A stretch of DNA of 64,000 bases from Rheinheimera sp. (GCA_003543135.1 DPJG01000027.1:248001-312000), one strand, 5' to 3'; counted from the first letter of the stretch, positions 50,493 through 60,094 are shown. Translations and numbers: made by a program. The notes: generated by a model from the letters alone, not told the origin.

Positions 50493-50765
50493 TTAACTGT
50501 CGCCGCCGTCCGATCCGTCTGAGCTGTCCGCAGTGCTCTGGGTGTCTTTGGGTTTGGCCTCGTTATTTGTTTTGTCATTGTCATGGGTCACAGCAGGTGC
50601 CGTGCTGGCACTCGCCTGCACTTTCTGTTGCTGAGCCGTGTTTTGCCCTTGTTTGGCCCTGGCTAAAGGACGTTGGTTTTTTTTGCTGCCATGTTTAAGT
50701 AAAGCCAGATTGGCGGCAATTAAGCCCACCACCAGCAATAACATGCCGATAAAAGTCCAGCTCAC
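50493..50765 (-). CDS. DUF2897 small membrane protein
   Basis: 90 residues. A single N-terminal transmembrane helix (WTFIGMLLLVVGLIAANLALL), then a basic linker and a low-complexity, Ser/Asp/Gly-rich tail ending SDGGDS. Matches DUF2897 by its short hydrophobic head and position after dapE-type operons, where E. coli has ypfN. Starts with a four-base overlap on the M15 gene. Confidence 0.8.
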   Translation of the reverse strand: MSWTFIGMLLLVVGLIAANLALLKHGSKKNQRPLARAKQGQNTAQQQKVQASASTAPAVTHDNDKTNNEAKPKDTQSTADSSDGSDGGDS

Positions 50766-51439
50766 AGAGCCTCCTTATTGATATTAAAGACATAACGCTG
50801 AAAAATTTCCGGCAGATATTGCAGGATCAGCGCCTTTTCATAAAGTGAGCTGCCGGCAATAGCCTGCTGCAACATCTGTAGTTCAAATTGCTGTAAATAA
50901 GACTCCGCCAAAGGGCGATAACTTAAATGCCAGGGTTCTGCGGCTACGCCCCCCTGATAAATCCGGTAAGGCCGGAAAAAGCCAAAATCACTGGCATAAC
51001 GGCTTAACCAGTGGCTCAGATGGGCAAAAGGGCCGTCACTTTGATACTCAGCTTCCAACAGTTGCAGCTGATAATCAGCAGGCACAGCTGCGGCGTCAAA
51101 CACATCCAGATCTGTACCCCAGTGATGCCGGCTGGCGCCTGGTAAAGCCGAATATAAAAGTACAGCTTCCAGTTTGGCAAAACCGCTGAGTTGTTTTATG
51201 TCGATCTGCTGTTGTGCCTGGTTATAAACGGCTCTTATCCCCTGCATTTTACCATTCCAGATAGCAGCCTGGCGGTCAAAATTGCGATAGGCCGAAACCG
51301 GCTTCAGTTCAATGCCATCCAGCCGTGCCGCCTGCTGCATTCTGATAAAAGCAGCAGCACTTTCCGGCTCCAGCTGCAGGTTATCAACAGCAACCAGATT
51401 TGGCTCAACGCGACCTGTCAGCAGCAGCGATAGGTCCAT
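50762..51439 (-). CDS. M15-family (VanY-like) D-alanyl-D-alanine carboxypeptidase
   Basis: 225 residues. Zinc-peptidase motifs SRHHWGTDLDVF (His and Asp ligands) and EPWHLSYRP (catalytic Glu and third ligand). No signal peptide or membrane anchor is visible from the coupled ATG, so it is probably cytosolic, which suggests murein peptide recycling rather than cross-link control. It sits between dapE and DUF2897, with TGATG overlap on dapE. Confidence 0.88.
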   Translation of the reverse strand: MDLSLLLTGRVEPNLVAVDNLQLEPESAAAFIRMQQAARLDGIELKPVSAYRNFDRQAAIWNGKMQGIRAVYNQAQQQIDIKQLSGFAKLEAVLLYSALPGASRHHWGTDLDVFDAAAVPADYQLQLLEAEYQSDGPFAHLSHWLSRYASDFGFFRPYRIYQGGVAAEPWHLSYRPLAESYLQQFELQMLQQAIAGSSLYEKALILQYLPEIFQRYVFNINKEAL

Positions 51440-52596
51440 CAGCACAACATCTCGTTGAGAATGGCTTCGTACATATCGGTGAGAAGTTCCAAATCAGCGA
51501 TGCTTACACATTCATTAATTTTATGAATGGTGCCGTTACAAGGGCCAAGTTCGAGCACCTGAGCACCGGTTGGTGCAATAAAACGCCCATCCGAAGTGCC
51601 GCCTGAGGTTTCCAGCGACGGGGTAAAGCCCTGAATTTGTTCTACCGCATTGACGGCTGCAGCCACCAAAGCCCCGCTGTCGGTTAAAAACGGCAGACCG
51701 TTCAGTACCCAGTCCAGTTGATAGCTCAGCTGGTGTTTATCCAGAATGGCCAACACTTGTTGTTGCAGCTGCTCAGCCGTCACTTCTGTGCTGTAGCGGA
51801 AATTAAAAGTGAGGGTCATCTCACCAGGCACCACATTGGTGGCACCTGTGCCGGCATGAATATTGGAAATCTGAAAACTGGTGGCTGGAAAAAACGCATT
51901 GCCGTGGTCCCAAACCTGCTGACTGAGTTCAGCCAGTGCCGGGGCGGCCAGATGAATAGGGTTTTTCACCAGATGCGGATAAGCCACATGGCCCTGCACA
52001 CCACGAATAGTCAGATAACCTGTTAATGAACCACGGCGGCCGTTTTTAATCACATCACCGACAACTTTGGTACTGGAAGGTTCACCGACTAAACACCAGC
52101 GTATTTTTTCCTGACGAGCTTCCAGCACTTCAATCACTCTTTTGGTGCCGTTGATAAAAGGGCCTTCTTCATCACTGGTAATTAAAAAGGCAATGTCGCC
52201 GGTGAGCTCTGGTTTTTTCGCCAGAAAGCGCTCAGTGGCCACTATCATGGCGGCCAAACTGCCTTTCATATCAGCAGTGCCACGGCCATACATCATGCCG
52301 TCGATAATAGTGGGTTCAAAAGGCGGGGTATGCCATTGTTCCAGTGGTCCTGTAGGCACCACATCAGTGTGGCCGGCAAAACAAAACAGCGGTTTGCCCT
52401 GACCACGGCGCGCCCATAAATTTAAGGTGTCTTCAAAAAACATCGATTCAATCTGAAAACCGAGTTTGCTTAAGCGCTCCGCCATCAGTTGCTGGCAGCC
52501 TTCGTCAGCGGGTGTGACTGAGGCCCGGCGGATCAGGTCTGCCGTCAGCGCCACTACCGGGCTCATTGTTGTTTCTACTGGGGTAAAAGATGTCAT
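51439..52596 (-). CDS. dapE: Succinyl-diaminopimelate desuccinylase
   Basis: 385 residues. M20 dizinc hydrolase making LL-diaminopimelate in lysine and murein synthesis. Ligands and catalytic residues: [10 protein letters not shown] (His), [10 protein letters not shown] (Asp), [12 protein letters not shown] (Glu-Glu), and the C-terminal GTIHKINE (His). The start overlaps the yffB stop (ATGA); an ATG ten codons later is possible but breaks that coupling. Confidence 0.97.
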   Translation of the reverse strand: MTSFTPVETTMSPVVALTADLIRRASVTPADEGCQQLMAERLSKLGFQIESMFFEDTLNLWARRGQGKPLFCFAGHTDVVPTGPLEQWHTPPFEPTIIDGMMYGRGTADMKGSLAAMIVATERFLAKKPELTGDIAFLITSDEEGPFINGTKRVIEVLEARQEKIRWCLVGEPSSTKVVGDVIKNGRRGSLTGYLTIRGVQGHVAYPHLVKNPIHLAAPALAELSQQVWDHGNAFFPATSFQISNIHAGTGATNVVPGEMTLTFNFRYSTEVTAEQLQQQVLAILDKHQLSYQLDWVLNGLPFLTDSGALVAAAVNAVEQIQGFTPSLETSGGTSDGRFIAPTGAQVLELGPCNGTIHKINECVSIADLELLTDMYEAILNEMLC

Positions 52597-52946
52597 TTTA
52601 AACCCGCCACAAGTTGCTGATATTGTTCGGCATTAAAACCAAGATAAAAACGGCCATTCACATCCAGTAATGGACGTTTAATCAGTGCCGGCTGTGCCAG
52701 CATCAGCGCCATAGCTTTTTCAGCGGTCATATCAGCTTTTTGTTCATCCGGTAAAGCTCGGTAGGTGGTGCCTTTGGTATTTAATAACGCCTGCCAGCCA
52801 AGCTCAGCCACAAAATGTGCGAGTAGTTCCTGACTCAGACCATCGGCCCGGTAATCAATAAACTGGTGCTCAACACCGGCCTGAGCTAAAAAAGCGCGGG
52901 CTTTTTTCATGGTGTCGCAGTTCTTAATGCCATAAATTTTTATCAT
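52593..52946 (-). CDS. yffB: ArsC/Spx-family protein YffB
   Basis: 117 residues, thioredoxin-like fold, with [16 protein letters not shown] at the N terminus (single active-site-like Cys10, CDTMKK). The family's biochemical role is unsettled. E. coli also pairs yffB with dapE. Head of the four-gene operon. Confidence 0.92.
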   Translation of the reverse strand: MIKIYGIKNCDTMKKARAFLAQAGVEHQFIDYRADGLSQELLAHFVAELGWQALLNTKGTTYRALPDEQKADMTAEKAMALMLAQPALIKRPLLDVNGRFYLGFNAEQYQQLVAGLK

Positions 52947-53027
52947 CGGTATTCAGTATTCCGGTTTATACATCAACAAAAGCAGCTGCAGCAGCTTACC
53001 CGCAGCGGGACGGCATGCAATACAAGA

Positions 53028-53561
53028 TCAGGCGTTTTGGCTCTGACCTTGTGCTGCCAGTTCAATAAAAAATAACGGGTCTTGCCCGGCCTGATGGTAA
53101 CAGCTGCGATACCAGATGGTGCTGAATCTGGCATGCTGTTTTAAGGTGATCAGGCAATACAAGGGTTGCACCCACTGGCTAAGTAGCGCTGAGTCCACAC
53201 AAAGCACCGGTTGTCCTGCTGCTACTTTGGCTTTTTCATTAACAAGCCAATCAAATCCTCTGCCGTGCTGGTGGTAGCATTGCGGCGGAAAATGTATATC
53301 CAGCTGTAGGCCATTTGCGTGGTGAAACCTGAGTTGTTGTCCGGCCTGATCCTGACGGCTACAAAGTCCGGCAAAGGGGGCAACCAGCTGATTTCCTTGC
53401 AAGTGCAGCAATACTCCTTCACCAAGGTAACCGGCAGCAGCTGCAGGCTCCGGTGATTCGGACAATGGCAACACCAGACCGCTGGCCGGGCATTGGATCA
53501 TAAGCCCTTTGCTGACAGGCAACACTGTAGTTTGTTGCATTCGGGAAAACGCCACCGGCAT
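53028..53561 (-). CDS. Stand-alone EIIA-Glc-like protein (PTS, altered active site)
   Basis: 177 residues, close to E. coli Crr (169). The fold-typical strands are visible: CPASGLVLPLSESPEP, YLGEGVLLHLQGNQLVAPFAG and KAKVAAGQPVLCVD. Aligning to EIIA-Glc, phospho-accepting His90 is kept (DIHF, His90 here), whereas the partner His75 lines up with Gln76 (AGQQLRF). No ptsH, ptsI or other EII gene is nearby. The ATG at 53561 has GGAG 10 bases upstream; longer openings upstream lack family likeness. Regulatory rather than sugar-transfer function is likely. Confidence 0.75.
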   Translation of the reverse strand: MPVAFSRMQQTTVLPVSKGLMIQCPASGLVLPLSESPEPAAAAGYLGEGVLLHLQGNQLVAPFAGLCSRQDQAGQQLRFHHANGLQLDIHFPPQCYHQHGRGFDWLVNEKAKVAAGQPVLCVDSALLSQWVQPLYCLITLKQHARFSTIWYRSCYHQAGQDPLFFIELAAQGQSQNA

Positions 53562-54172
53562 GTTGTTGTTTCTCCAACACAATAATGAAGCTGATAGTAC
53601 CCAAACTCCGGGTGCAAAGGCTAGCGAACAATGGTGGTTTTTCGAAAGAAACAGCGACATAAAACATCGCTGTAACTCAGGCAAGCTGAGCATTGGCATT
53701 ATTTTGCAGTTCTGGAAAAATGTAATTATGAGCATTTAGTATGATTTATTCATGATAGCCGGCATTTTTACCAGTCAACTTTCAGTACCCTCCACTGTGG
53801 TGCCGGTTTTAATCAAAAAAAGTTGTCCACAGATTCTGTGGGTAACTTTGTGCATTTCTCTGTTTATGTTTGGTAAGTTGTTGAAGTATATATATTAAAA
53901 CGAATGGCATATTTTTTGTTATTTCGGCTCAGATGTAAAAGTGTGTGAAGAGGTTAAAAAATAACAATTTTGTCAGGCACGCAAAGGCAGCTGTGTATTT
54001 GTCCAGCTCTTTTCGGGCATGTAACCGCTGTTATTGTCGGGAAAACTTACATATAGTTGCAGTGCCGACTGTTTTCTTACAGGTTTTTTAGCCGTAAATG
54101 CACTGACAAACTGGCCGCAATCCCGGCAATTATGCTAAGGTAAAAGTCAGTACATCAGGTCGTGGGGTTCAG
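53562..54172. other. 611-base AT-rich intergenic region
   Basis: Separates the divergent EIIA-like gene and yfbV. The stretch 53860-53960 is the most AT-rich part of the window (including TATATATATTAAAA). At 53821-53843 lie TTGTCCACA and, in reverse, TTACCCACA, each one mismatch from the DnaA box TTATCCACA. The only open frame (47 codons at 53752) has no ribosome site and no motif. Promoters are expected but not resolvable. Confidence 0.5.
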
Positions 54173-54619
54173 ATGCAGCGCAGTTTAATTGCCACCCTGC
54201 AGCAGGGGGTTGTTTATAGTCAGACCTGGCCTTTGGTGAACGAGCTCAACAGTGTCTTTCCGGAAAATCAAATTATTCGTCTGACCAAAAGGGCGCAGCA
54301 GTTGTTGCCGGCCTTTAGTGTGATTTCGCTACTGGTACAGTTGCAATGGATGGGGCAAAGTTATCTGGCACCAGCCCTTGCCAGCACCTTATTTATGTTG
54401 TCATTACCGTTGCAAGGCTGGTACTGGCTGGGTAAAAGAGCAGATTCAGTGTTGCCGCCTGCCATGTTGCAATGGTATCTGGATATTGCCGATAAAATGC
54501 AACAAAGCGGCGTGGCCGTGCCTAGACCTGCCGCCAAACCCTGTTATGCCGATCTGGCCACTTTGTTAAGTCTGGCGGTCAGACAACTGGATAAAACCTT
54601 TATCCGTCAGTGTTTATAG
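54173..54619 (+). CDS. yfbV: YfbV/UPF0208 (DUF412) membrane protein
   Basis: 148 residues with two hydrophobic helices (about 45-63, 67-85). Family segments: YSQTWPLVNELNSVFPENQII and LSLPLQGWYWLGKRA, with the C-terminal DLATLLSLAVRQLDKTFI. Function unknown; named with a proposed role in chromosome terminus/fatty acid context in some work but not established. GGGG ribosome site. Confidence 0.93.
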   Translation: MQRSLIATLQQGVVYSQTWPLVNELNSVFPENQIIRLTKRAQQLLPAFSVISLLVQLQWMGQSYLAPALASTLFMLSLPLQGWYWLGKRADSVLPPAMLQWYLDIADKMQQSGVAVPRPAAKPCYADLATLLSLAVRQLDKTFIRQCL

Positions 54620-54655
54620 TCACTTTCAACAGCTACGCAGTTTGCAGAAAGCACC

Positions 54656-54688
54656 AGAGCGGTTTTCAGAACTATCCGCTCTGTCTGC
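54656..54688 (+). terminator. Possible terminator between yfbV and the CbiM-like gene
   Basis: Stem AGAGCGG / CCGCTCT with a 13-base loop, then GTCTGCTGTTTTATT. It lies in the 73-base gap between two convergent genes. Confidence 0.45.
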
Positions 54689-54692
54689 TGTT

Positions 54693-55328
54693 TTATTGTT
54701 CAGTATTCTGGCGATAAGTGGCTACCCATTCAGGGCGATATACCAGCAACAGCGTGATTGCCATGCCATTTAAAATGGCTTCGGGCAGTGCCAGTAAAGG
54801 CGATAATGCCAGATATTCGCCAGGATCCAGCACTACATCTGGTTGCAATAGCCACAAAGCGCTGCTTTGCAGCAGCACAAAGCTGACTGTGCATAAAGCT
54901 GAGCCGATAAAAGCCGCTAGAAAAATATACACAAACAGGTGCTGACCAAATTGTCTGTGTACCAGATACAACTGCAGATAACTTTGCAAAGCCAGCACCG
55001 TGAGTACAGCCCAATCGGCCAGCCATAAAGTAGCTGAGCCCAGTTTAGCAGGGGCCACCAACCAGCTGGCGGCAACGGTGGTGAGCAATATTGCCGGGAT
55101 CAGGCACAAACTGAGTCGAAGTCCAAGTAATAAGGTTACTGCTGTGATACCAAGAAAATGTAATGCCGGGCCTTGGGGCAGCTGAGCTTTTACCTGCCAC
55201 AGTACCAGTAAACACAGGCCGCTCCCGGCAAACAGTTGACGCAAAAGCGGCTGTTGCCAGAGCGTCAGCAGTTTTTTATCCAGCGTTAAGTAATAAAGCG
55301 GCAGCAGCCAGCATAACAGCCAAAGCAT
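54693..55328 (-). CDS. CbiM-like energy-coupling-factor transporter permease
   Basis: 211 residues, about seven transmembrane helices. The stretch LPQGPALHFLGITAVTLLLGLRLSL and the end PEAILNGMAITLLLVYRPEW match the CbiM/substrate-component family of Ni/Co ECF transporters. No ATPase (CbiO), CbiQ or CbiN is nearby. AGGAG ribosome site. Lone CbiM-like genes occur in related bacteria; transport without partners is unproven. Confidence 0.82.
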   Translation of the reverse strand: MLWLLCWLLPLYYLTLDKKLLTLWQQPLLRQLFAGSGLCLLVLWQVKAQLPQGPALHFLGITAVTLLLGLRLSLCLIPAILLTTVAASWLVAPAKLGSATLWLADWAVLTVLALQSYLQLYLVHRQFGQHLFVYIFLAAFIGSALCTVSFVLLQSSALWLLQPDVVLDPGEYLALSPLLALPEAILNGMAITLLLVYRPEWVATYRQNTEQ

Positions 55329-55431
55329 CCATCAGCTCCTGTAGTTATTTGCTGTCAGGCTATTACCAGAATTCTGGCTGACTCCATTGTGGCTGAAGTC
55401 ACACTGATGCACGCTGCTTGTCATTTTTGTC

Positions 55432-56241
55432 TCAGAGGCTAAAGCTGGACCAAACCGGTGCATGATCTGAAGGTCTTTCCATGGCGCGTAGCTCATAATC
55501 CACATCTGACTCCACACATAAGGCGGCCAGTGGCGCTGTTGCCATTACCACGTCTATGCGCAGACCTCTGTTATCGTCAAAACCTTTGGAGCGGTAATCA
55601 AACCAGCTGTACCTTTCTGTACGCTCCGGGTGCAAAGCGCGGAAAGTATCCACCAGACCCCAGTCTTTTAAACGTTGCAGCATGTCGCGCTCTTCCGGCA
55701 AAAATGAACATTTGCCTTCTTTTAACCAGCGTTTGCGGTTAGGTTCACCAATGCCGATGTCCAGATCCAGCGGCGAAATATTAATGTCGCCTATCACTGC
55801 CAGTAGTTCGTCTGGTTTGTGGTTCTGTTCGAGATATTGCATTAAATCGGCATAAAACTTTTGCTTAGCCGGGAACTTGGTTGGGTGGTCGCGGTTTTCG
55901 CCTTGAGGGAAATAACCATTGAGTAACGTAAAGCTGCGGCCATCAGCCAGCGTCCAGCGACCAATCAGCATACGGCGTTGTGCGTCCGCTTCATCGGTGG
56001 GAAAACCATACAACATCCTATCGGCCGGAGATTTGCTCAGAATAGCCACGCCATAATGACCTTTCTGGCCAAAGTGATACACCGAATAACCCAGCGCTTT
56101 GACTTCATCCATTGGAAATTCATCGTCATGCACTTTAATTTCCTGCAGGCCAATAAAATCCGGCTGATGCGTTTGCACCAGAGCCGCCAATTGATGAGGG
56201 CGTGCACGTAGTCCGTTAATATTAAAAGAAATAATTTTCAT
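55432..56241 (-). CDS. xthA: Exodeoxyribonuclease III
   Basis: 269 residues, the usual length. AP endonuclease / 3'-5' exonuclease of base excision repair. Motifs: [28 protein letters not shown] (Glu metal ligand), [13 protein letters not shown] (Asp/Asn), [16 protein letters not shown], and DHAPVWSSF (catalytic His). Confidence 0.97.
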   Translation of the reverse strand: MKIISFNINGLRARPHQLAALVQTHQPDFIGLQEIKVHDDEFPMDEVKALGYSVYHFGQKGHYGVAILSKSPADRMLYGFPTDEADAQRRMLIGRWTLADGRSFTLLNGYFPQGENRDHPTKFPAKQKFYADLMQYLEQNHKPDELLAVIGDINISPLDLDIGIGEPNRKRWLKEGKCSFLPEERDMLQRLKDWGLVDTFRALHPERTERYSWFDYRSKGFDDNRGLRIDVVMATAPLAALCVESDVDYELRAMERPSDHAPVWSSFSL

Positions 56242-56355
56242 AATGCCTGAGCCTGTTTGAAGTCAAAAATGCGATTGGCGCTCATCATAACATCAAGATA
56301 GAGTGGCTGCTAAGGGGCAGTCTTGCCCGGATAAGGCTGCATCCGTTATGCTGCC

Positions 56356-57093
56356 GTGCCAAAAACAAGCCAGAGAATCCCATCCTTGTCTGAGATTTGC
56401 CAGTTTACCGCCATTCCTTATCAGCTGAAGCCATCACTGCGCCGGCGCAGTGTGGCACTTCAGATCCGAAATGGACAACTGACAGTGTTAGCACCAGCAG
56501 GTGTTGCCAAACAGCAGATCGATGGTTTTATTTTGCAAAAACAGCAATGGGTAGCGCGGCATTTGCAACTTCAGCAACAGGCCGCAGTGCCGCCTGATTA
56601 TTTATTGGCGGGTTTATTACCGCTGCTCGATGAAAAACTGCAGTTAAAGGTGGTGAGCGACAGCTGCAGTGCTGTGAGTCGTGATGGCCAGACCTTGTGG
56701 CTGCAGTTGTCCAATCGCGTGAGTACGGCAAGACGCCGGCAAAAACAGCTGGAGCTGCTGGGCGCCTGGTATCAGCAGCAGGCAGAGCTCTGGTTTGCGG
56801 CCAGAGTGGCTTATTGGCAACAGCAAATGCAGGTTCAGGCCAGCGCAGTGCACATCAAAAACTGGCAAAGTAAGTGGGGGAGTTGCACCAGCAAGGGGTT
56901 ACTGAGTTTTAACTGGCGGCTGATGCTGGCGCCTTGCTGGGTGGCCGATTATGTGGTGGTGCATGAGCTGGCGCATCTGAGCCATATGGACCATTCCAGT
57001 GCTTTCTGGCAAAGGGTAGCCAAGTTTTACCCTGAGTTTAAACAGGCAAAACAATGGTTTAAACAGCATCAGCATTTGCTGCAGCTGGTGTAG
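56356..57093 (+). CDS. YgjP-like (DUF45/M48-like) metallopeptidase
   Basis: 245 residues. Zinc peptidase-like motif HELAHLSHMDHSSAFW (HExxH with a third histidine downstream), preceded by NWQSKWGSCTSKGLLSFNWRLMLAP, the signature of YgjP/SprT-like proteins. Cytosolic; substrate unknown. Start GTG chosen as the longest; no ribosome site separates it from downstream alternatives, so the first 15-20 residues are uncertain. Confidence 0.88.
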   Translation: MPKTSQRIPSLSEICQFTAIPYQLKPSLRRRSVALQIRNGQLTVLAPAGVAKQQIDGFILQKQQWVARHLQLQQQAAVPPDYLLAGLLPLLDEKLQLKVVSDSCSAVSRDGQTLWLQLSNRVSTARRRQKQLELLGAWYQQQAELWFAARVAYWQQQMQVQASAVHIKNWQSKWGSCTSKGLLSFNWRLMLAPCWVADYVVVHELAHLSHMDHSSAFWQRVAKFYPEFKQAKQWFKQHQHLLQLV

Positions 57094-57356
57094 CAACGCA
57101 AAAAGAGCTGCCAAGGTTCTTCCGTGCCATCAGCTGAAGTTTACTGCCCTGTTGGTGCAATCATGCAGTTGTCTGCACTGCAGCGTGATGCCATCAGGCC
57201 CCCAAGCCGCCATCAGGGTTATTTGTTGGTATTTCTGCGCTGCAGGGCTTTATTTGTGCCAACTATTTCTGCTTTAATCGCACACCCGACAAAGCGACTT
57301 AACAAGCCGGCACTCTTATAACAGCCAAAAGCCGGCCCGGATCCAGGACCTCTGCG

Positions 57357-58097
57357 ATGACAAATCAACTAAAACTGCAGCAGTTATTAAAGCTGCTTGA
57401 TTTAACCCGTTTAACCGATAACGACAACAGCGCTGAAATGGCCGCATGGTTGGCAGAGCACATGCTGAGTGAAAAATTGCCGGCTGCTTTTTGTGTTTAC
57501 CCGGCGTTTTTGGGCCAGTGCCGTGCGCGGCTGGCGGAGCTTGGTGTACAAAGCACACTTGCCACAGTGGTGAACTTTCCATCCGGCAATGCTGCCGCCG
57601 ATATGGTGGTACAGGAAATTCAACAGGCATTGGCACTTGGTGCTGATGAAATCGACTGCGTGCTGCCTTATCAGGCGTTGTTGGCTGGCGACACAGGCCG
57701 GGTAAAAAGCTTTTTATATGATGTGCGTGAAGCCTGTGGCAAAGCCTGCCTGAAAATTATTATTGAATCGGGCGAGTTGGTCACTCCGCAACAAATTATT
57801 AAAGCCACTGAACTTGCCATTGAATGTGGGGCTGATTTTGTCAAATCGTCTACCGGCAAAGTACCTGTTGGTATTACCATGGAAGCGGCCCGTATTATGC
57901 TAACCGTGATAGCGGCGGCAAAACGTCCTGTTGGCTTTAAAGCCTCAGGTGGGGTACGTACAGTGGCGCAGGCACTGGAGCTGATGGCGATGTATGAAGA
58001 TATTACCGGTCGTCTGGCGCAGCCTGAGCTGATGCGTATTGGCGCCAGTGTGCTTTTTACTGAGTTATCTGCATTATTGGCGCAGCCGCAAGCCTGA
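57357..58097 (+). CDS. deoC: Deoxyribose-phosphate aldolase
   Basis: 246 residues. Class I aldolase splitting deoxyribose-5-phosphate to acetaldehyde and glyceraldehyde-3-phosphate. Schiff-base lysine Lys163 is in FVKSSTGKVPVG, the second active-site lysine in FKASGGVRT, and Asp100 in DEIDCVLP. No deoA, B or D nearby, so not in the usual deo operon. AGGA lies upstream of the ATG. Confidence 0.95.
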   Translation: MTNQLKLQQLLKLLDLTRLTDNDNSAEMAAWLAEHMLSEKLPAAFCVYPAFLGQCRARLAELGVQSTLATVVNFPSGNAAADMVVQEIQQALALGADEIDCVLPYQALLAGDTGRVKSFLYDVREACGKACLKIIIESGELVTPQQIIKATELAIECGADFVKSSTGKVPVGITMEAARIMLTVIAAAKRPVGFKASGGVRTVAQALELMAMYEDITGRLAQPELMRIGASVLFTELSALLAQPQA

Positions 58098-58127
58098 TCT
58101 GCTTCGTTTAACATCAGCAACGACGTT

Positions 58128-59765
58128 TCAGCTGCTTTGTTTTAATTCGTGGCGGTAGCCCTGATATTGCTGCTGTAACTCATTGTAACGCTGCTGGTGG
58201 TGTTCCATCAGCAGCGCCTGTTCGATGGTTTTAAACACCTGGCGACAGCGTTGGTAAAGTGCCAGCGATTTATGTTTTTGCTGCGATTCCAGTACCTGTA
58301 ACATCGCCTGAATTAAGTTCAGTGCGGCGACCGTATTGGCGGGAGCTACCTGAAGTGCCTGCTCAAATAACTGCATCGCTTCCTGATATTTACCATCCTG
58401 ATATCTGTCCATACCGGCTTTATTGAGTGTGCTCAGCTGCTGACGTTTATCTTCAGATTGTTGCTGATGTTGCGCCAGCATATCGGCCAGCACCGGATCC
58501 GGTGTGGTGTGACTGCTGTATCTGGCAAAAAAATGGTCGGCGCCTTCAAATTCACCGATGTCCATCAACAGCATCACCAGATCCGGCGTTTCGGCTTCAA
58601 TGCCGGTCATCTTGTCACACACCTTGTCGGCGGTTTTTTTCGCCTGGTGAAAGCGGCCTTCAATAGCGTCCAGCCGCGCCATACAAAGTTGTTCAAAACG
58701 CTCAAAATCAACGTCTTTTAGCGCCAGTTCGTCTTTTTGGCTGCGGTGTAATAACAACAGGGTTTCCTGTTGTAATTTATTGCGTTTGGCCGGTTCATCC
58801 AGACTGCCGATGGCGTCGAGCATGGTTCTGATGTAATTGAGCAAATGCATCACGTCTTGTTTGGCGGTGCGCCGGGTTAATTCGTAAATTTGTTTGCTGG
58901 CCTGTACCATATCCAGCGGGCTGGTGGCCTGGCGGGCAACGCGCAGCAATAAATATTGGCGGCCAAGCTGAAAGGGTGCAATGTTGATGGCTTGATTGAT
59001 ACTTTGCATGGCACCGGCAGTGTCGCCCTGTGCCAATTGACAATGGCATTTAATGTCGAGCGCCTGGGCACAAAGCCGGTTGACCTCAATAATCTCGTCA
59101 CATAACTGAGTGCAGCTTTGATAATCCTGTTGTTGTAACCTGGCACGGGCAGAAAGTAGCAACGCCCAGGTGGGGCGTCTTAGTTGCATACTGTCGCCGA
59201 GCAGCTGCTCTAGTGCCGGGAAGTTTTGCTGGTTTAATAAGGTTTCCGCCAGTACCCGCCGGCAATATTGTTCATAACGACCATTGGCAGCAATTTCGTT
59301 CTCACATTCGGCAATCACATCCTCGCTTTGATGCTGATATAAAGCTTCATATAAAGCGGCTAAGTGCTGTTTTTTTTGTTGTAGTTTTAGCAGGCGCGTC
59401 TTGAGCAGGCTCTGTGAAAAAGGTTTAATTAAATAGTCGTCTGGTTCAGTTTCAACCGCACTCATCACCATGCTGACGGTGTTTTCACCTGTCACAATAA
59501 TAAAAATGGCGCTGGGTTTAAGCAGTTGTTTTTCTCTTAAGTCTTCCAGTAACTGACGGCCATTTTTACCAGCGCCAAGGTTATAGTCGACGAACAACAA
59601 ATCAAATTCGGTTTGGCTGCATCTGTTCAGTGCCTGCTCGCCACTGTTGGCAAACTGGATGTTGGCCATGCCCAGACTTTTCAGAATACCTTTGAGCATC
59701 ACCTGAAAAGGGCGCTGATCATCAACCACCAGTATGTGAAGTCCAGACAGAGCTAATTTGTGCAT
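58128..59765 (-). CDS. Response regulator with TPR output domain
   Basis: 545 residues. N-terminal receiver domain (1-120) with Asp15/Asp16, phospho-acceptor Asp60 (FVDYNLGAGKNG), Thr92 and Lys114 in the canonical places. From about 130 onward come helical tetratricopeptide-like repeats, with a clear TPR near 450-520 (MDRYQDGKYQEAMQLFEQAL). There is no DNA-binding or enzyme domain, so output should be by protein-protein contact. No kinase is adjacent; the sensor-less kinase at 9.4 kb is one candidate partner. Confidence 0.9.
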   Translation of the reverse strand: MHKLALSGLHILVVDDQRPFQVMLKGILKSLGMANIQFANSGEQALNRCSQTEFDLLFVDYNLGAGKNGRQLLEDLREKQLLKPSAIFIIVTGENTVSMVMSAVETEPDDYLIKPFSQSLLKTRLLKLQQKKQHLAALYEALYQHQSEDVIAECENEIAANGRYEQYCRRVLAETLLNQQNFPALEQLLGDSMQLRRPTWALLLSARARLQQQDYQSCTQLCDEIIEVNRLCAQALDIKCHCQLAQGDTAGAMQSINQAINIAPFQLGRQYLLLRVARQATSPLDMVQASKQIYELTRRTAKQDVMHLLNYIRTMLDAIGSLDEPAKRNKLQQETLLLLHRSQKDELALKDVDFERFEQLCMARLDAIEGRFHQAKKTADKVCDKMTGIEAETPDLVMLLMDIGEFEGADHFFARYSSHTTPDPVLADMLAQHQQQSEDKRQQLSTLNKAGMDRYQDGKYQEAMQLFEQALQVAPANTVAALNLIQAMLQVLESQQKHKSLALYQRCRQVFKTIEQALLMEHHQQRYNELQQQYQGYRHELKQSS

Positions 59766-59902
59766 GCGGCAAGCCGGCCAACTAAACCTGGTTAGATTGT
59801 GAGAAACAAAAGGTGAATTCGCAAGTTTGTAAACGGCTGAAATGTGTTGGTTTTATTTGTTTTGAACAGATGTAACTCAGAAGTGCTGAAGCAGCAGGAA
59901 GA

Positions 59903-59987
<85 letters not shown>

Positions 59988-60094
59988 ACGTGGCCGGCAT
60001 CTTATCAAATCAAACGTCGATGTAAAGAAATAAACTTAAGAAAGCTGTTTAACTGCCGATAAAGTCAGCAGTTTTCATTAAAAATATTATTTTT

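Noticed and set aside
53752-53895. Small forward open frame in the AT-rich gap
   Set aside because: No ribosome site, no recognisable motif, and it falls in the region most likely to hold promoters.
53562-54172. Chromosomal replication origin
   Set aside because: Only two imperfect DnaA boxes and none of the expected neighbours (mnmG, dnaA, dnaN).
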